A stretch of DNA of 64,000 nt, taken from Arachis hypogaea (Eukaryota > Streptophyta > Magnoliopsida > Fabales > Fabaceae). This document shows, piece after piece, positions 10,501 to 23,300 of the stretch. The position numbers and the translations under genes are program-made. Below the pieces are notes generated by a model. The model searched no databases, was not told the DNA's origin, and saw only the letters and a program-made list of their open reading frames with translations. How positions within the stretch are numbered: the first letter of the stretch is position 1; every line of letters starts with the position of its first letter. The stretch covers positions 2,299,001-2,363,000 of the forward strand of contig NC_092044.1 in assembly GCF_003086295.3 (NCBI RefSeq), given 5' to 3'.

Positions 10501-11612
10501 GCCTCAATTCTATTTCTTCTTCTTCTAGCCATAGTAGTGCCATGGAAGTATTTAGTATTGCAGTCACCATATTGTATCCAATTACACCGGGATTTCTGAA
10601 ACCAGAGTAGCTCTTCATGTGCCAAAGTCTCTTCATACTCTGCCCAAAGTCTTCCTTGCAGATCTTCTAAGAACCAATTATATCCATTATTAAGATTGTT
10701 AGTGATGCCCTGTAGCCTTCTCAAAATTTTGGACTTCTTTTTATTAATGTCACCAAACACATTGGAATTCCAGATTCTAAGAGAATTTTGAAAATCATTC
10801 ATACAGTTATTCCAAGAGTCCTCAAACTTCCAACTTTTTTGAACTAAATTCTTAAAATCAGGATGAGATAACCATCCCGCAAAGAAACGAAACGGCCTCC
10901 TTCTTCTGTTGGGAGGGGCAGGATGAGAAAATTATAGAAGAAGAGGAGAATGATCATATTTTAACATAGGAAGATGTTTGATACCAGCATCAGGGAAGCA
11001 TATCTGCCATTCCATATTGCTGAGACCTCTGTCAAGGCGTTCAAACAAACTCCCACGCTTCCAAGTGTAGGGCCAGCTCGAGTAGCCTAAATCCAGAAGA
11101 CCGCAGTTAAAAACACAATTTTGAAAGTCTCTACAAGCACTGTTATTCTGAGAAATAGAACCCCCCTTCCTCTCAAAGTCATGCAGATACGCATTAAAAT
11201 CCCCAATAACGCACCAGGGGAGATTCATAGATTCACTAAGAATTTCAAGATCCTTCCAGAGCTGTTTTCTCAAAGCTCTCTGAGGACTGCCATAAATAGC
11301 CGTCAACATCCATGGAGATGAGTTCCTGCCTTGGATTCTCATGTGAACAAATTGGAAGTTATGCCGAAGGATATCCACTTTCCAAATATTCGAATTCCAC
11401 AAGCACCAAATACCTCCAGAGTGGCCCCTTGCCTCTTCAACAAACATGCCATCAAACCCTATTCTATTCCTGACGGTCTTTCCCCGATCCCCACTAATAT
11501 GGGTTTCCAACAAAATGACAAAATTCAAATTATAATCTCTCTTAAGGTCTCTAATAAGGTTAGAAAACGTCTTTCCACCCACACCCCGACAGTTCCAGGT
11601 AAGAATATTCAT
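7529..11612 (-). pseudogene. LINE ORF2: endonuclease, reverse transcriptase, RNase H (broken)
   Basis: Domains in order: AP-type endonuclease from the start at 11612 (I-L-T-W-N-C-R-G, L-L-E-T-H, V-I-G-D-F-N-A, R-L-D-R-G-L-S, Y-D-H-S-P); reverse transcriptase (A-I-K-I-D-L-E-K-A-Y-D, R-G-I-R-Q-G-D-P-I-S-P, and the catalytic F-A-D-D near 9570); a zf-RVT cysteine/histidine segment near 8300-8500; and an RNase H domain with V-D-G-S-Y near 7990. About 1360 codons, usual for plant L1. Breaks: TAA at 10932-10934, a frameshift near 10330, TAG at 9658-9660, and a second frameshift near 7762, after which the RNase H end runs to a TAG at 7529. It cannot make a working protein. Confidence 0.88.
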
Positions 11613-11916
11613 GAGAAACTAACAAAAAAAAAGGAAAAAATACCAAGAACCAAAAAGTCAGAAATTAAACACGGTCTGAGGCATCAGCCCCATCCGTTTT
11701 GCTAACCCGATTCACGAAGTTTTTCTGATTGCCAGTTGTTCCATTCACCCACGATGGAGTTGCATCAGGTGGTTTTTCCAGAGCCGATCCCACACTCACT
11801 GATTTCCCTTTGTCTTCTGGGTCCGGACGATGATCACAGCGATGAATCCCCGAATAGCTTGAATCTTCATTGCTCCCGTGGCTAGTATTTCCATTTCTCG
11901 TAGTATTGAAATTTTT
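11613..11916 (-). other. LINE spacer between ORF1 and ORF2
   Basis: About 300 nt between the ORF1 stop and the ORF2 start. No open frame of note was seen. Confidence 0.6.
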
Positions 11917-13536
11917 TCACTGATGCTTCACCATATCCCTCATGTTTGCCATAATGGTTTGTTCTAGGTCCTCCTTGTACGGGTCCTTTGAAGTGGAAGG
12001 CTTGTTTTGTGGCATTACCGCTGCAGAAGAATCAAAGGCCAAAGGAGCCTTTTCAATAATTTTTTGTTTAAGTTTGAAGCCCTTTTTTGGAAGGATTGGG
12101 CCAATTCTTGTGGTTGGGCCTTTTATAATGGCTTGGGGATTTTTGCTTGCTCCTTTTTTGAGAAACCTTTCTTTGGCCATAATTGATTTAGTAACAATAG
12201 TTTGGGCTTGACTTGTTGGAGGCCCAGATTGCATGGGAACCTTTGGGGGAAGTTTATCATGTTGAGAAATATCTTGCGCAGTATCCGCACCTCCATCAAT
12301 CAAGACATTAAAGCGAGACCCATCCTCAGAACCTTGATTCATATCCCCCCTATTTTCCTTGTCATTATTATGAGGCCCATTAGTATTAACTTTGCTTTTA
12401 TTACCAGGATCATATATTTCCTTTTTGTTCTTCCTTAGTGATCGTTTGACCATCATCCAGGGACCAAAATCAGGAGGGGCCTGATAAGCGCAATTAACCC
12501 CTTGATTCGCGCACTTGCTTTGGATAGCAAGATTCCCCGTGCTTGATCCCTCCGGCGGACCCTCCTTCTCCTCGACCGGCGTTTCGGCATTCCCAACTTT
12601 CGGTGAGCCTTCCACACGTACAGCGACTTCGCTACACTGATCATTACGGTGTCCGTATTTTCCACACTGAAAGCAGATGAGATGCAGTCCTTCATACTCA
12701 ATATTAAGAGTGCTCCCCAAAACTGAGATTCTCGGAACTAATTTCTTTGTCAAGTCAATCTCAATACAAATTCTGGCAAACCTCCCTCTGGAATGAATGG
12801 AAGTAGCTCGATCAATCTTTAGCATGGTTCCAATAGCTGATCTAATGCGCCATAAAAACCGATGATTATACAACTCTATAGGAAGATTCAGAATACGGAC
12901 CCATGCTGCAATCTTCTTTACCGCACTCTCCGATGTCAGAAAGAAAGGTCTCCACCTTTGAACAATGAGATAATGCCCTGCGATCATCCATGGTCCATCC
13001 AAGAGAGCGTGTGAGTAGTTCTCCTCGTCTGAAAAATGAACCAAAAAATAGTCACGATCCATATCAATAACATTTATCTTACCTTTCTTAACCCAATCCC
13101 TATTTAGACGTTGTTCCATGAATCCCAGACTGACTCTTTTGCCCAAAACTTTGACAATTAAGGCAGCATGCGATGGCTTGCACCATTCATCGAACTCATC
13201 TTTTGATACCGGAATGGTCGGACACGGATCAAAGGCTTTATTTTCCTTTTCCTGTGCCTCCATATCTATGTACCATCGATCCTCAGGGTTAGGTTCCTCC
13301 TCTACCACATCCATGATATTCCCCTCCCATGCATCTCCAGGAGAGGAAAGTAATGTTTCTTTATACGATATTTTCTTCAGAGTAGTAGATCTAGCTGAAT
13401 CATTCACAACCATCTCTATACTATTTTCTTTTTTGTTCAGATCAATCTCCTCCCGATCTTTGACTTTCTTTGTACTACACTGTTTTAGGTCGTGAACTTG
13501 TGTTGAAACCCTCACAGAGCTCACATAGTCACTCAT
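11917..13536 (-). CDS. LINE ORF1 nucleic-acid-binding protein
   Basis: An intact 539-codon frame. The N-terminal part is charged and low in complexity. A DUF4283-like domain spans about residues 105-250 (F-D-E-W-C-K-P, D-G-P-W-M-I-A-G-H-Y-L-I-V-Q-R-W). A CCHC zinc knuckle C-F-Q-C-G-K-Y-G-H-R-N-D-Q-C follows at about residues 285-300. The C-terminal half is rich in lysine, proline and glutamine. In plant L1 elements this protein binds the element RNA. The start chosen is the first ATG, 54 nt from the element end. Intact while ORF2 is broken, so trans-supplied retrotransposition would be needed. Confidence 0.85.
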   Translation of the reverse strand: MSDYVSSVRVSTQVHDLKQCSTKKVKDREEIDLNKKENSIEMVVNDSARSTTLKKISYKETLLSSPGDAWEGNIMDVVEEEPNPEDRWYIDMEAQEKENKAFDPCPTIPVSKDEFDEWCKPSHAALIVKVLGKRVSLGFMEQRLNRDWVKKGKINVIDMDRDYFLVHFSDEENYSHALLDGPWMIAGHYLIVQRWRPFFLTSESAVKKIAAWVRILNLPIELYNHRFLWRIRSAIGTMLKIDRATSIHSRGRFARICIEIDLTKKLVPRISVLGSTLNIEYEGLHLICFQCGKYGHRNDQCSEVAVRVEGSPKVGNAETPVEEKEGPPEGSSTGNLAIQSKCANQGVNCAYQAPPDFGPWMMVKRSLRKNKKEIYDPGNKSKVNTNGPHNNDKENRGDMNQGSEDGSRFNVLIDGGADTAQDISQHDKLPPKVPMQSGPPTSQAQTIVTKSIMAKERFLKKGASKNPQAIIKGPTTRIGPILPKKGFKLKQKIIEKAPLAFDSSAAVMPQNKPSTSKDPYKEDLEQTIMANMRDMVKHQ

Positions 13537-13604
13537 CTTTTGCTCTAGCGTAGGCTTCGACTTATTATAAACTTATCTGGAGTACCAATCCTGAAATGAT
13601 ATTG

Positions 13605-14330
13605 TTAAGATGAATGAGTTGTCAAACTTTATTAAAAAAAAATAACACATGTAATTTAAATATATAGGTAGAAAATCGATATAAAACATTTTGTTAAGGG
13701 ATAAATTAAATAGAATTTAATTGTGTCATTTAATTCATATAGTCCACCACATTTAATAAATTGTTTGTAAATAATTTTTTTATAACTTTCTAATACTTTC
13801 TAATATCAAATAATTTTTCTCTTTTTTCTAATTAATTTCTCTGATCTTTTCTATTCAAAGATTATACTCCAATTATTACTTTCAATCATTCCATTTTCAA
13901 TGTATGAACGTTATAAATATATGATAATTCATTATATTTCAACATCTAATAAATACAGAGAGATTCTTATTACAAATATATTATTATGACCATAATATAA
14001 GCAAAGAAGCTTCTTTATTTATTAATAACTTATGACTAGGGTTTTTTTTTTTAATTTTTAATTTTTTTGATAAACAAAGGATAGAGAAAGAAACTTTAAA
14101 CTTTAAACTTCAGAAACCATCTCTTTTCAAGTGAGTTTCCAAAGAATTATTTTTTAACAATCATTCATATAAAAATATTTTTTTATGTAAAAATAATAGC
14201 TGAGAAATATTTAAAGAAATAATATAATTGATTAAATTACTTAACGTATCACATATCGAAATCTCAGCAATTATTTTCACATAAAAAAATATTTTTACAT
14301 AAATAACCACCTCATTATTACTTTTAAGTT
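13605..14330. other. Downstream flank of duplicated block A
   Basis: No gene. From about 13790 the sequence is collinear with 56400-57024 and from about 13900 with 33280-33720, the 3' flanks of the two sister genes. Shared markers include GATAATTCATTATATT, AGAGAGATTCTTATTACAAA and a GCAAAGAAGCTTCTTTATT segment. Confidence 0.6.
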
Positions 14331-17300
14331 TTAACATACATACTTGCACTCACACAAGGGTTGAGGTTTTAAGCAAGATCCACTTATGCTACAATAATAA
14401 CCATATTTTTGTTGACAATTGCTGCGACAATCACTAAAAAAGTTGCCTCTTTTGCAATCTTCATCAGCCCAAATATCTGAGCACGTCTTCCTTGTTCCAT
14501 ATGACCAAATACCTGAGCACTCCTTCCTTTCTTGTGGGGCCACTATACTTGTCATCCACACAACTACAAAACAAATATTAATGGTTAGAAATAAGAGATT
14601 GACAAAGAATTTGTATATTATTGAGTGTATTTAAATTGTCTATTTAAATTGTTTGGATTGATATAATATAAAAGGTATTCATAGGTACTAAAAAAATCGT
14701 ATTAATAAAGACGTAATCTCTTATAATAAATATTCAAATATATTAAATAATACTAATTGATCCTAATTATATTCTAATATTAATTAAAGGAGAATATATA
14801 CTAATTAAGAGTTAATACTTTTAATGTAAAGATTAGTTACAATTAGTTTAAAACTAACAAAAAAAAAGTGTTGATCATCTTATTTCTCTTAATTAATACA
14901 CTATATATTGTTTTAAATTGATCTAATTGTCATAAAATTATTCATCTTAAAAATTTAAATTGATAGGAGAAAGTAATATAAATAGTTACATATATAACAC
15001 TTTTTTTAAATAAAAATCTCTCTTAGGTTTGTTTAATTGTTTGCATAAATATTTTTTTATTTGTCTTATACTATTTTTTTATTTTTGGAGTTCATCAAAA
15101 ATTAGATATAGAGCTTTAATATTATATTATAAAATTACTCATTTTATGAATAGTATATATAACTATTTATATTATTTTTTTATTAATTTAAACTTTTAAA
15201 ATAAGTAATTTTATGACACTAATATTATAACTTTATATTTTAATAAGTAGTAGATTGTACTCAATGATTTGCATATGTTTGAAAACTCTAAAATTATATC
15301 TTGAATTTAATTTATAATTTAAATTTAAATTAGAATCAAAATCTGCTAGAGTGAGAATGCTGGTAAATAATTAATAAAAAATACTCTAATTGTAAACCCC
15401 GGTTAAATTAGTTAATAAATTAGTTTTTAATAAAGAGGATTAAAAATGTGAATATTATATTAAATTAGGATAGAGCTCATCGAAACGAGAATTTTGACAC
15501 CAATTTCGAAGAAAACGGTCTAAAATTGGACCGAACGGGGCCGAACCGGTTGAACCGGGCCCAAACCGGGCTGTCGGTCCAACCGGACCCACACTTTAAA
15601 TGAGCCCACGTTCCTTTCTTCTCCATTTTGGCTTCAGCGACATGAAAGCTCCAGGGAGAGAAAGCAACGCCGAAACCCTTGCGGCAAATTTCAATTCGCC
15701 GTAACTTCTCCGTCCGAGCTCCGATTGCCGCACCGTTTGCGGCCACGCGTCCACCGCGTCGAGCTCTACATTTCTATCGGAACAATTTCATAGGTAACTT
15801 ATTTAATCACTCTCAGCTTCATCTTCCCCCAATTTTCGAATTTTAAGTGGGAATATTGAATTTCTTTGATTTCTGATGTTTTAGGATCCAATTAGCTTGA
15901 GAGAAACGTTCACTCTTGCTTATGTGAAGCTTGGGTAAGGTGAGGATACGATAATTCTATTTTATTTTCATTAAATTTGAGCTTTGAGTATTAAATTGGG
16001 TATATATGTATTATGAATGTGTATTAGGTTGAAAATAAATAATTGGAGCTTGAAATTGTGAATACTGGAACTTGGAGGAAGCGGATTAGTTGAGTTTTGA
16101 GGGGCTGTCTTGGTTTTGAATAAATAGCTTTGGTCGTTACGTGAAAATCGGCCAAGGTATGGTTTAGGTTTCTTGCATTTAATATATAATGTTCTGTGAA
16201 AACTTAGGCTAGGTGACCATAGGATAAGTTGGAATGCGGGTGTATGTTTAGTGTTTAGTAATTTTTCGATGAATATATTTGGTTGAAGTTTATTGGATAA
16301 TTAGTTATTAATTTTGGATGGTGAATGTTATTATTGATGAACATGGTTAGTTTGGTGCTTGTTGATTAATTAATAATTTGGTGAATTATTGATTTGAGGT
16401 ATCTTGTGTTAGAAGCCTAGGATTAGTGAACTATGATCCTTAGTTGAATTTTTGGTTGTTGGATTTGAATATTGTATGAGTATAATTGTTGATCTGAGGT
16501 AGATTTATTGTGGTGACTGTTATGATGATGAGGAAGGGTGTGTTGAATTGAAAAGAAAGCAGGTTTGGACCCGAAAAGGGTGGCAAAGTCCGAGTTTTAG
16601 AGGAGGTGCTGCCAAAATTTTATAAAAATTAGAGATTTTGTTTATATGATTATCTAAAAAGATTTAGATTCAAAGATTATATGGTTTGAATTAGAGTTAT
16701 TAAGAAAATAAGTATGTTTTAAGTTTGAAGTTTGATTCTTAGAAAAGAATGAATTATGTTTTGAATTGGAACTATTGATGGACGAAATGAGAGGTGTGAT
16801 ATCGAAGGATAAGGATTGAATATGTTTAACGTATGATGATGAATGAGATGCAATTGAGAATGATGTGGATGTTAATGAATTATAATTGAATTATTTATAT
16901 GGCTTATGAATTTGAATAATCTGAGATACGAGGTTCCCTGGATAAAGTGCCGTGGCTTGCCACCACGTGTACCAGGTAGAAAACTCGATACTCTGTTGAC
17001 CCCACGACGTAAGTGTGACCGGGCACTATATAAATTCCCGGGAATGTTACCCCCATTGAGCAATATTGATTATTTGAGATAAAGCTATGCATAGACTCTT
17101 GGGGATGCACGTCGGGGGACAGTCTAAGGACAATTCAGACTTGTCGGGTTGGCTGGATAACCGACAGATGAGCCTCTTCAGCCATAGGACAGGCATGCAT
17201 CATATGCATATTATTTGAACTACTTGCTTGTGTATTAACTGGGTATGCCTAAATGTACTTGCCATGTTAAATGTATATTTGTTATCTGCAGTACTTGTAA

Positions 17301-20300
17301 CCTTCTTGTACTTGCCTTTGTTTGTTTACTTGTCTATGAAAATGCATGATGGAGTTGGAGGTAAGGAGGAATGACAGAATGGGATTTAGATTTAAGGTTA
17401 AGTTAAGTTAGGTTTAAATATCCTTAGTAAACCACCTTTTATGGCTTCTACTTAATACTTTAAGCTCTATAATCTGAGTGTCGGTGTTCTAGGATTGCCT
17501 CTGGCATTCCCAGGACCTTATATATTATGTGTGTGGCACCTTTACCATACTGAGAACCTCCGGTTCTCATTCCATACTATGTTGTTGTTTTTCAGATGCA
17601 GGTCGAGAGGCATCTCGTTAGGCGTCTGGACTCTTAAAGCGGAGTGGTTACTGGGATATTTTGTTATGCTATGATGTATATATATGTACTTAGATTTCTC
17701 TCCGCATGACTTATTCTTTTTGATCCTCTTAGAGGTTTATGGAGAGGCAGGAATGTGTATATGTACTTTTGGGTTTGGATACGTATGTATATATGTGTAA
17801 ATATTCTCCGGCCAGTCTTGACTTCGCAGGCTGAGTTAGGAGCTTGATATTTTGTATCTTTGGCACTCTATTCCCACTTCTGTTAGCTTATGTTTGATAG
17901 TTATGGTTTTCTTAGCACGTAAGTTAACTCGTTCCTTGAGCGTTGCGCCTTTATTGTGCGATTTTTATTTTCCCCTTTTCTTCAAGGCTCCTAGCATATT
18001 ATAATTCTTCTGCTATTATATGTACTAATTTTATTTTAGAGGTCGTAATACCACACCACATTTGTTTTACGACTTAAGCGTAAAGCTTAGTGTGGTAGGG
18101 TGTTACATTATGGTATCAGAGCAGTTCGTTCCTATAGAGCCTGAAAGACGGACTGATTGTGCTTCTATGCATGCTCTGTATATGTGTTTATGTGCTATTA
18201 GGATATCTGATTGATATATATGGCATAAACGTTTGTGAGTATGCATTTGGAACTTAAAGCATTAGACCTGCGATATTGAGACTGATCAACTTAATATCAC
18301 TTGTTTGGTGTGTATAGGGACCAGATGTCGACTCGCAGACGCGGTCGCGGGTGAGGTAGAGGTAGGACAGGCACCGTTACTCCTGTTCCCATAGGGACTG
18401 ATCCAGTAGACTTTATGGCTGTCCTGGGAAATATGGCTGCAGCTATGCAGGCGACAGCCGAGGCACTGGGTAATCAGATAAATCAGGGAAATCATGGGAA
18501 CAATAATGATGAGGGCGGTCCAATGACACTTGCTACATTTCTGAAAGTTCACCCTCCGACTTTTAGGGGAACCTCAAATCCCACTGACGCAGATAATTGG
18601 ATTCAGGCTATGGAAAGGGCATTACAGGCACAACAGGTTCCTGAAGAGCAATGGGTTGAATTTGGAACTTATCAGTTGCAAGGTGAAGCTCAGTATTGGT
18701 GGCAGGGAACACGACGTATCCTGCAGCCTGATGGTGCTGCGATTCCTTGGGAGGTTTTCCGGACAGAGTTCTATAAGAAATACTTTCCTAATTCAGCCAG
18801 AAATGCCAAGGAACTTGAATTAATGCAGTTAAAACAAGGACAGATGACTGTTGCTGAGTATACTAGTAAGTTTGAGGAGTTGTGTCGCTTTTCTCGTATC
18901 TGTCAAGGTGCGCCTGAAGATTTTGCTGAATGGAAGTGTATTAAATATGAAGGAGGTCTTCGGAGTGATATTCTGAGCTTCGTTGCCCCAATGGAGATCA
19001 GGGTGTTTTCTGAATTGGTGAATAAGAGTAGGGTGGCTGAGGATTGTGTGAGGAAGGCGGCAGCAGAGAAAGGAAGTTTGAGGGTGCCTTTTCAGAGACC
19101 TTCAGGAAGGAACTTTGCTCCGAGAGGTAGGAATTTCAAGCGTGGAGGTTCTATTCCGCAGCAGACTCAGGGTCAAGGTAATTATAGAAGGCTGAATACC
19201 AATGGTAATCAGGGAAGAAGATTTGGGAAGCAGCCACAGCAGGATTTGAATTGTCAAAGGTGCGGAAAGTATCATCCTGGAGTTCCGTGCAGACTAGGAC
19301 TTGGAGTATGCTATTCCTGTGGACAGCCTGGGCATATAGCCAGTAATTGCCCAGAGAAGAAGAAGTATGAGACTGGTAGGGTGCAGCAGCCGGGGAGAGT
19401 ATACACCACTTCTACCGTAGGTGCTGAGGGATCTGAGACACTGATTAGAGGTAATTGTGAAATGGCTGGTAAAATCTTAAATGCTTTATTTGATTCAGGA
19501 GCAAGTCATTCATTTATTGCATTTGAAAAGGCCCATGAATTAGGATTGAGAATGGTGGTTTTAAGTTATGATTTGAAAGTATATAATGCTACTCATGAAG
19601 CTATGGTGACTAGGATAGAATGTCCACAAGTTTCCTTTCGAGTACAACAGCGTGAATTTGTGCATGATTTGATTTGTTTGCCTATGACTGGTCTTGATCT
19701 CATTTTGGGATTGGATTGGTTATCCAAGAATCATGTTTTGCTTGATTGTTCTGAGAAGTCAGTACAGTTTATGCCAGAAGGGTCAGAAGCACCGGTTGTA
19801 GTGAATAGTTACTATTTGAATTCTATGATAGTAAACTGTTCTGGAACCGAATGTCAGGGTATTATGTTATTAACTGCGGGAGTATCAGGTGATGATCAGA
19901 GTTTATAGCAAATTCCAGTTGTATGTGAATTTCCAGATGTGTTTCCGGATGATATTAATGAATTTCCACCTAATCGAGAGGTTGAATTTGCAATCGAGTT
20001 GGTACCTGGATCCGGTCCAATTTCGATTACTCCTTATAGGATGTCGCCTTTAGAAATGGCTGAACTGAAGGCTCAGCTGGAAGATCTGTTGGGTAAGCAT
20101 TTTATCCGACCAAGTGTTTCTCCGTGGGGAGCGCCAGTGTTACTGGTAAAGAAGAAGGATGGGAGTATGCAGCTGTGTGTCGATTATCGGCAATTGAATA
20201 AGATCACTGTGAAGAATAAATATCCGTTGCCTAGAATCGATGATCTAATGGATCAGTTACAGGGTGCCGGTGTGTTTTCTAAGATTGACCTGCGATCAGG

Positions 20301-23300
20301 GTATCATCAGATAAGGGTTAGAGATGAGGATATTCCGAAAACTGCTTTCAGAACGCGTTATGGTCATTATGAGTATACAGTGATGTCTTTTGGGTTAACT
20401 AATGCCCCGGCAGTATTTATGGATTATATGAACAGGATTTTCTGACCGTATCTGGACAAGTTTGTTATTGTCTTCATTGATGACATTCTTGTCTATTCTA
20501 AGACTGAAGAGGAACATACTGATCACTTGCGAACTGTGCTGCAAATTCTGAGAGACAGAAAGTTGTATGCTAAGTTATCTAAATGTGAGTTCTGGAAGAG
20601 TGAGATGAAGTTTCTCGGCCACGTGGTGAGTAAGCAGGGAATAGCTGTGGATCCTGCTAAGGTAGAAGCAGTGATGAATTGGGAGCGACCAACTTCAGTG
20701 ACAGAGATAAGGAGTTTCCTAGGTTTGGCGGGGTATTATCGCAAATTCATTAAGGGATTTTCACAGCTCGCCTTACCTTTAACTAAGTTGACTAGGAAGG
20801 ATACGCCTTTTATCTGGACTCCGGAATGTGAAGGGAGTTTCCAAAAATTGAAGCACAGGTTGACTACTGCACCTGTATTGGTATTACCTGAACCAAGTGA
20901 ACCGTTTGAAGTGTATTGTGATGCATCTCTGAAAGGTTTGGGGTGCGTCCTGATGCAGCACCAGAATGTTGTAGCATACGCCTCACGGCAATTAAGGCCG
21001 CATGAGATGAACTACCCGACACACGATTTAGAACTTGCTGCTGTTGTGTTTGCTTTAAAGATTTGGAGGCACTACCTCTATGGTGTTAAGTTTCTTGTTT
21101 TCTCAGACCATAAGAGTTTGAAGTATCTTTTTGAGCAGAAAGAGTTGAATATGCGTCAGAGGAGGTGGATGGAGCTTCTGAAAGATTATGATTTTGAATT
21201 GAATTATCATCCAGGAAAAGCGAACGTTGTGGCGGACGCTTTGAGTCGGAAGTCTTTATATGCAGCTTGGATGATGCTACGGGAGGAAGAGTTACTGAAG
21301 GCATTCCAAGGTTTGAATTTGGGAGTTAGAGAAGAATCTGGAATCCTGTGTTTGAGTCAGTTGCAGATTTCAAGTGATTTTAAATCAGAACTTCTGAAGG
21401 CTCATCAAGACAGTGAAGCATTACGTAAAGTATTACCGGCAGTTGAACAGGGAAAACAATGGAGAGTGTCAGAAGGCCAGGATGGTTTGTGGAGGTTCAA
21501 GAACCGGATTATTGTGCCAGATATTGGAGACCTACGACAGAGAATCTTGAAGGAAGCTCATAAGAGCGGGTTTTCAATTCACCCAGGGAGCACTAAAATG
21601 TATCAGGATCTGAAAACGATGTTCTGGTGGCCAGGTATGAAGAATGATGTGGCATTGCATGTATCTAAATGTTTAACGTGTCAGAAGGTTAAGATTGAGC
21701 ATCAGAGACCATCAGGGACCCTTCAGCCTTTGGAGATTCCACAATGGAAATGGGAGAGTATTGCAATGGATTTTGTGATAGGTTTGCCTAAAACCCGATC
21801 TGGTTGTGACGCTATTTGGGTGGTTGTGGATCGACTAACAAAATCAGCTCACTTTCTTCCTATCCGAATAAGTTGCACAATGGAGGAATTGGCTCGAATG
21901 TATATTAAAGAGATTGTCAGGTTGCATGGCGTGCCTTCTACTATCATATCTGATAGAGATCCTCGTTTCACATCAAGATTCTGGGGAGCTTTTCAGCGTG
22001 CATTTGGGACTCAGTTAAGCTTGAGTACTGCGTATCACCCAGACGGATGGTCAGTCAGAAAGAACTATTCAGACCTTGGAGGATATGTTAAGGGCTTGTG
22101 TTTTGGACCAGCCTGTGAGCTGGGATCGGTATATGCCATTAATTGAATTTGCTTATAATAATAGCTATCATGCGAGCATCGGAATGGCTCCATATGAGGC
22201 TCTGTATGGCAGAAAATGTCAGTCTCCACTATGTTGGTATGAAACTGGAGAAAGGAGTTTATTAGGGCCTGAAATGATAGCTGAAACGACTGAGCAAATA
22301 AAGAAGATTCGTAGTCGAATGCTTATAGCCCAAAGCCGCCAGAAGAGCTATGCTGATCAGAGGCGAAAGCCTTTGGAATTTGAAGAAGGAGAACATGTCT
22401 TTCTGAAAGTTACACCAACCACTGGCGTGGGAAGAGCTATTAAGACTAAGAAACTAAATCCCCGTTATATTGGACCGTTTGAGATTCTGAAGAGGATTGG
22501 GCCAGTGGCTTATAGAATTGCCTTACCGCCATATCTTTCGAATTTGCACGATGTGTTTCATGTGTCTCAGCTTAGGAAGTACACTCCTGACGCAAGTCAT
22601 ATTCTAGAACCAGAACCAATCCAAGTGAGAGAAGATCTAACACTCCTAGTAATTCCGGTGAGGATTGATGACACCAGTGTTAAACGATTACGAGGAAGGG
22701 AAGTATCATTGGTAAAAGTAGCTTGGAGTCGAGCTGGTATCGAGGAACATACCTGGGAACTCGAATCAGATATGCGAAAGGACTATCCAAATCTCTTTTC
22801 AGGTAACTAGATTTGAATTTTGAGGACAAAATTCTTTATTAGGTGGGTAGGATGTAAACCCCGGTTAAATTAGTTAATAAATTAGTTTTTAATAAAGAGG
22901 ATTAAAAATGTGAATATTATATTAAATTAGGATAGAGCTCATCGAAACGAGAATTTTGACACCAATTTCGAAGAAAACGGTCCAAAATTGGACCGAACGG
23001 GGCCGAACCGGTTGAACCGGGCCCAAACTGGGCTGTCGGTCCAACCGGACCCACACTTTAAATGAGCCCACGTTCCTTTCTTCTCCATTTTGGCTTCAGC
23101 GACATGAAAGCTCCAGGGAGAGAAAGCAACGCCGAAACCCTTGCGGCAAATTTCAATTCGCCGTAACTTCTCCGTCCGAGCTCCGATTGCCGTACCGTTT
23201 GCGGCCACGCGTCCACCGCGTCGAACTCTACATTTCTATCGGAACAATTTCATAGGTAACTTATTTAATCACTCTCAGCTTCATCTTGCTTATGTGAAGC

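Larger units (their letters stand above)
7469..13590 (-). mobile_element. Nearly full-length L1-type LINE
   Basis: A 6.1-kb non-LTR retrotransposon in minus orientation. A run of 16 T on the plus strand (7469-7484) is its poly(A) tail. CTGAAATGATATTG occurs on both sides (7455-7468 and 13591-13604), a 14-bp target-site duplication. It carries ORF1 (11917-13536) and a damaged ORF2 (7529-11612). The 5' leader is only 54 nt and the 3' untranslated part about 44 nt, so the 5' end may be slightly truncated. The exact duplication shows a fairly recent insertion. Confidence 0.92.
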
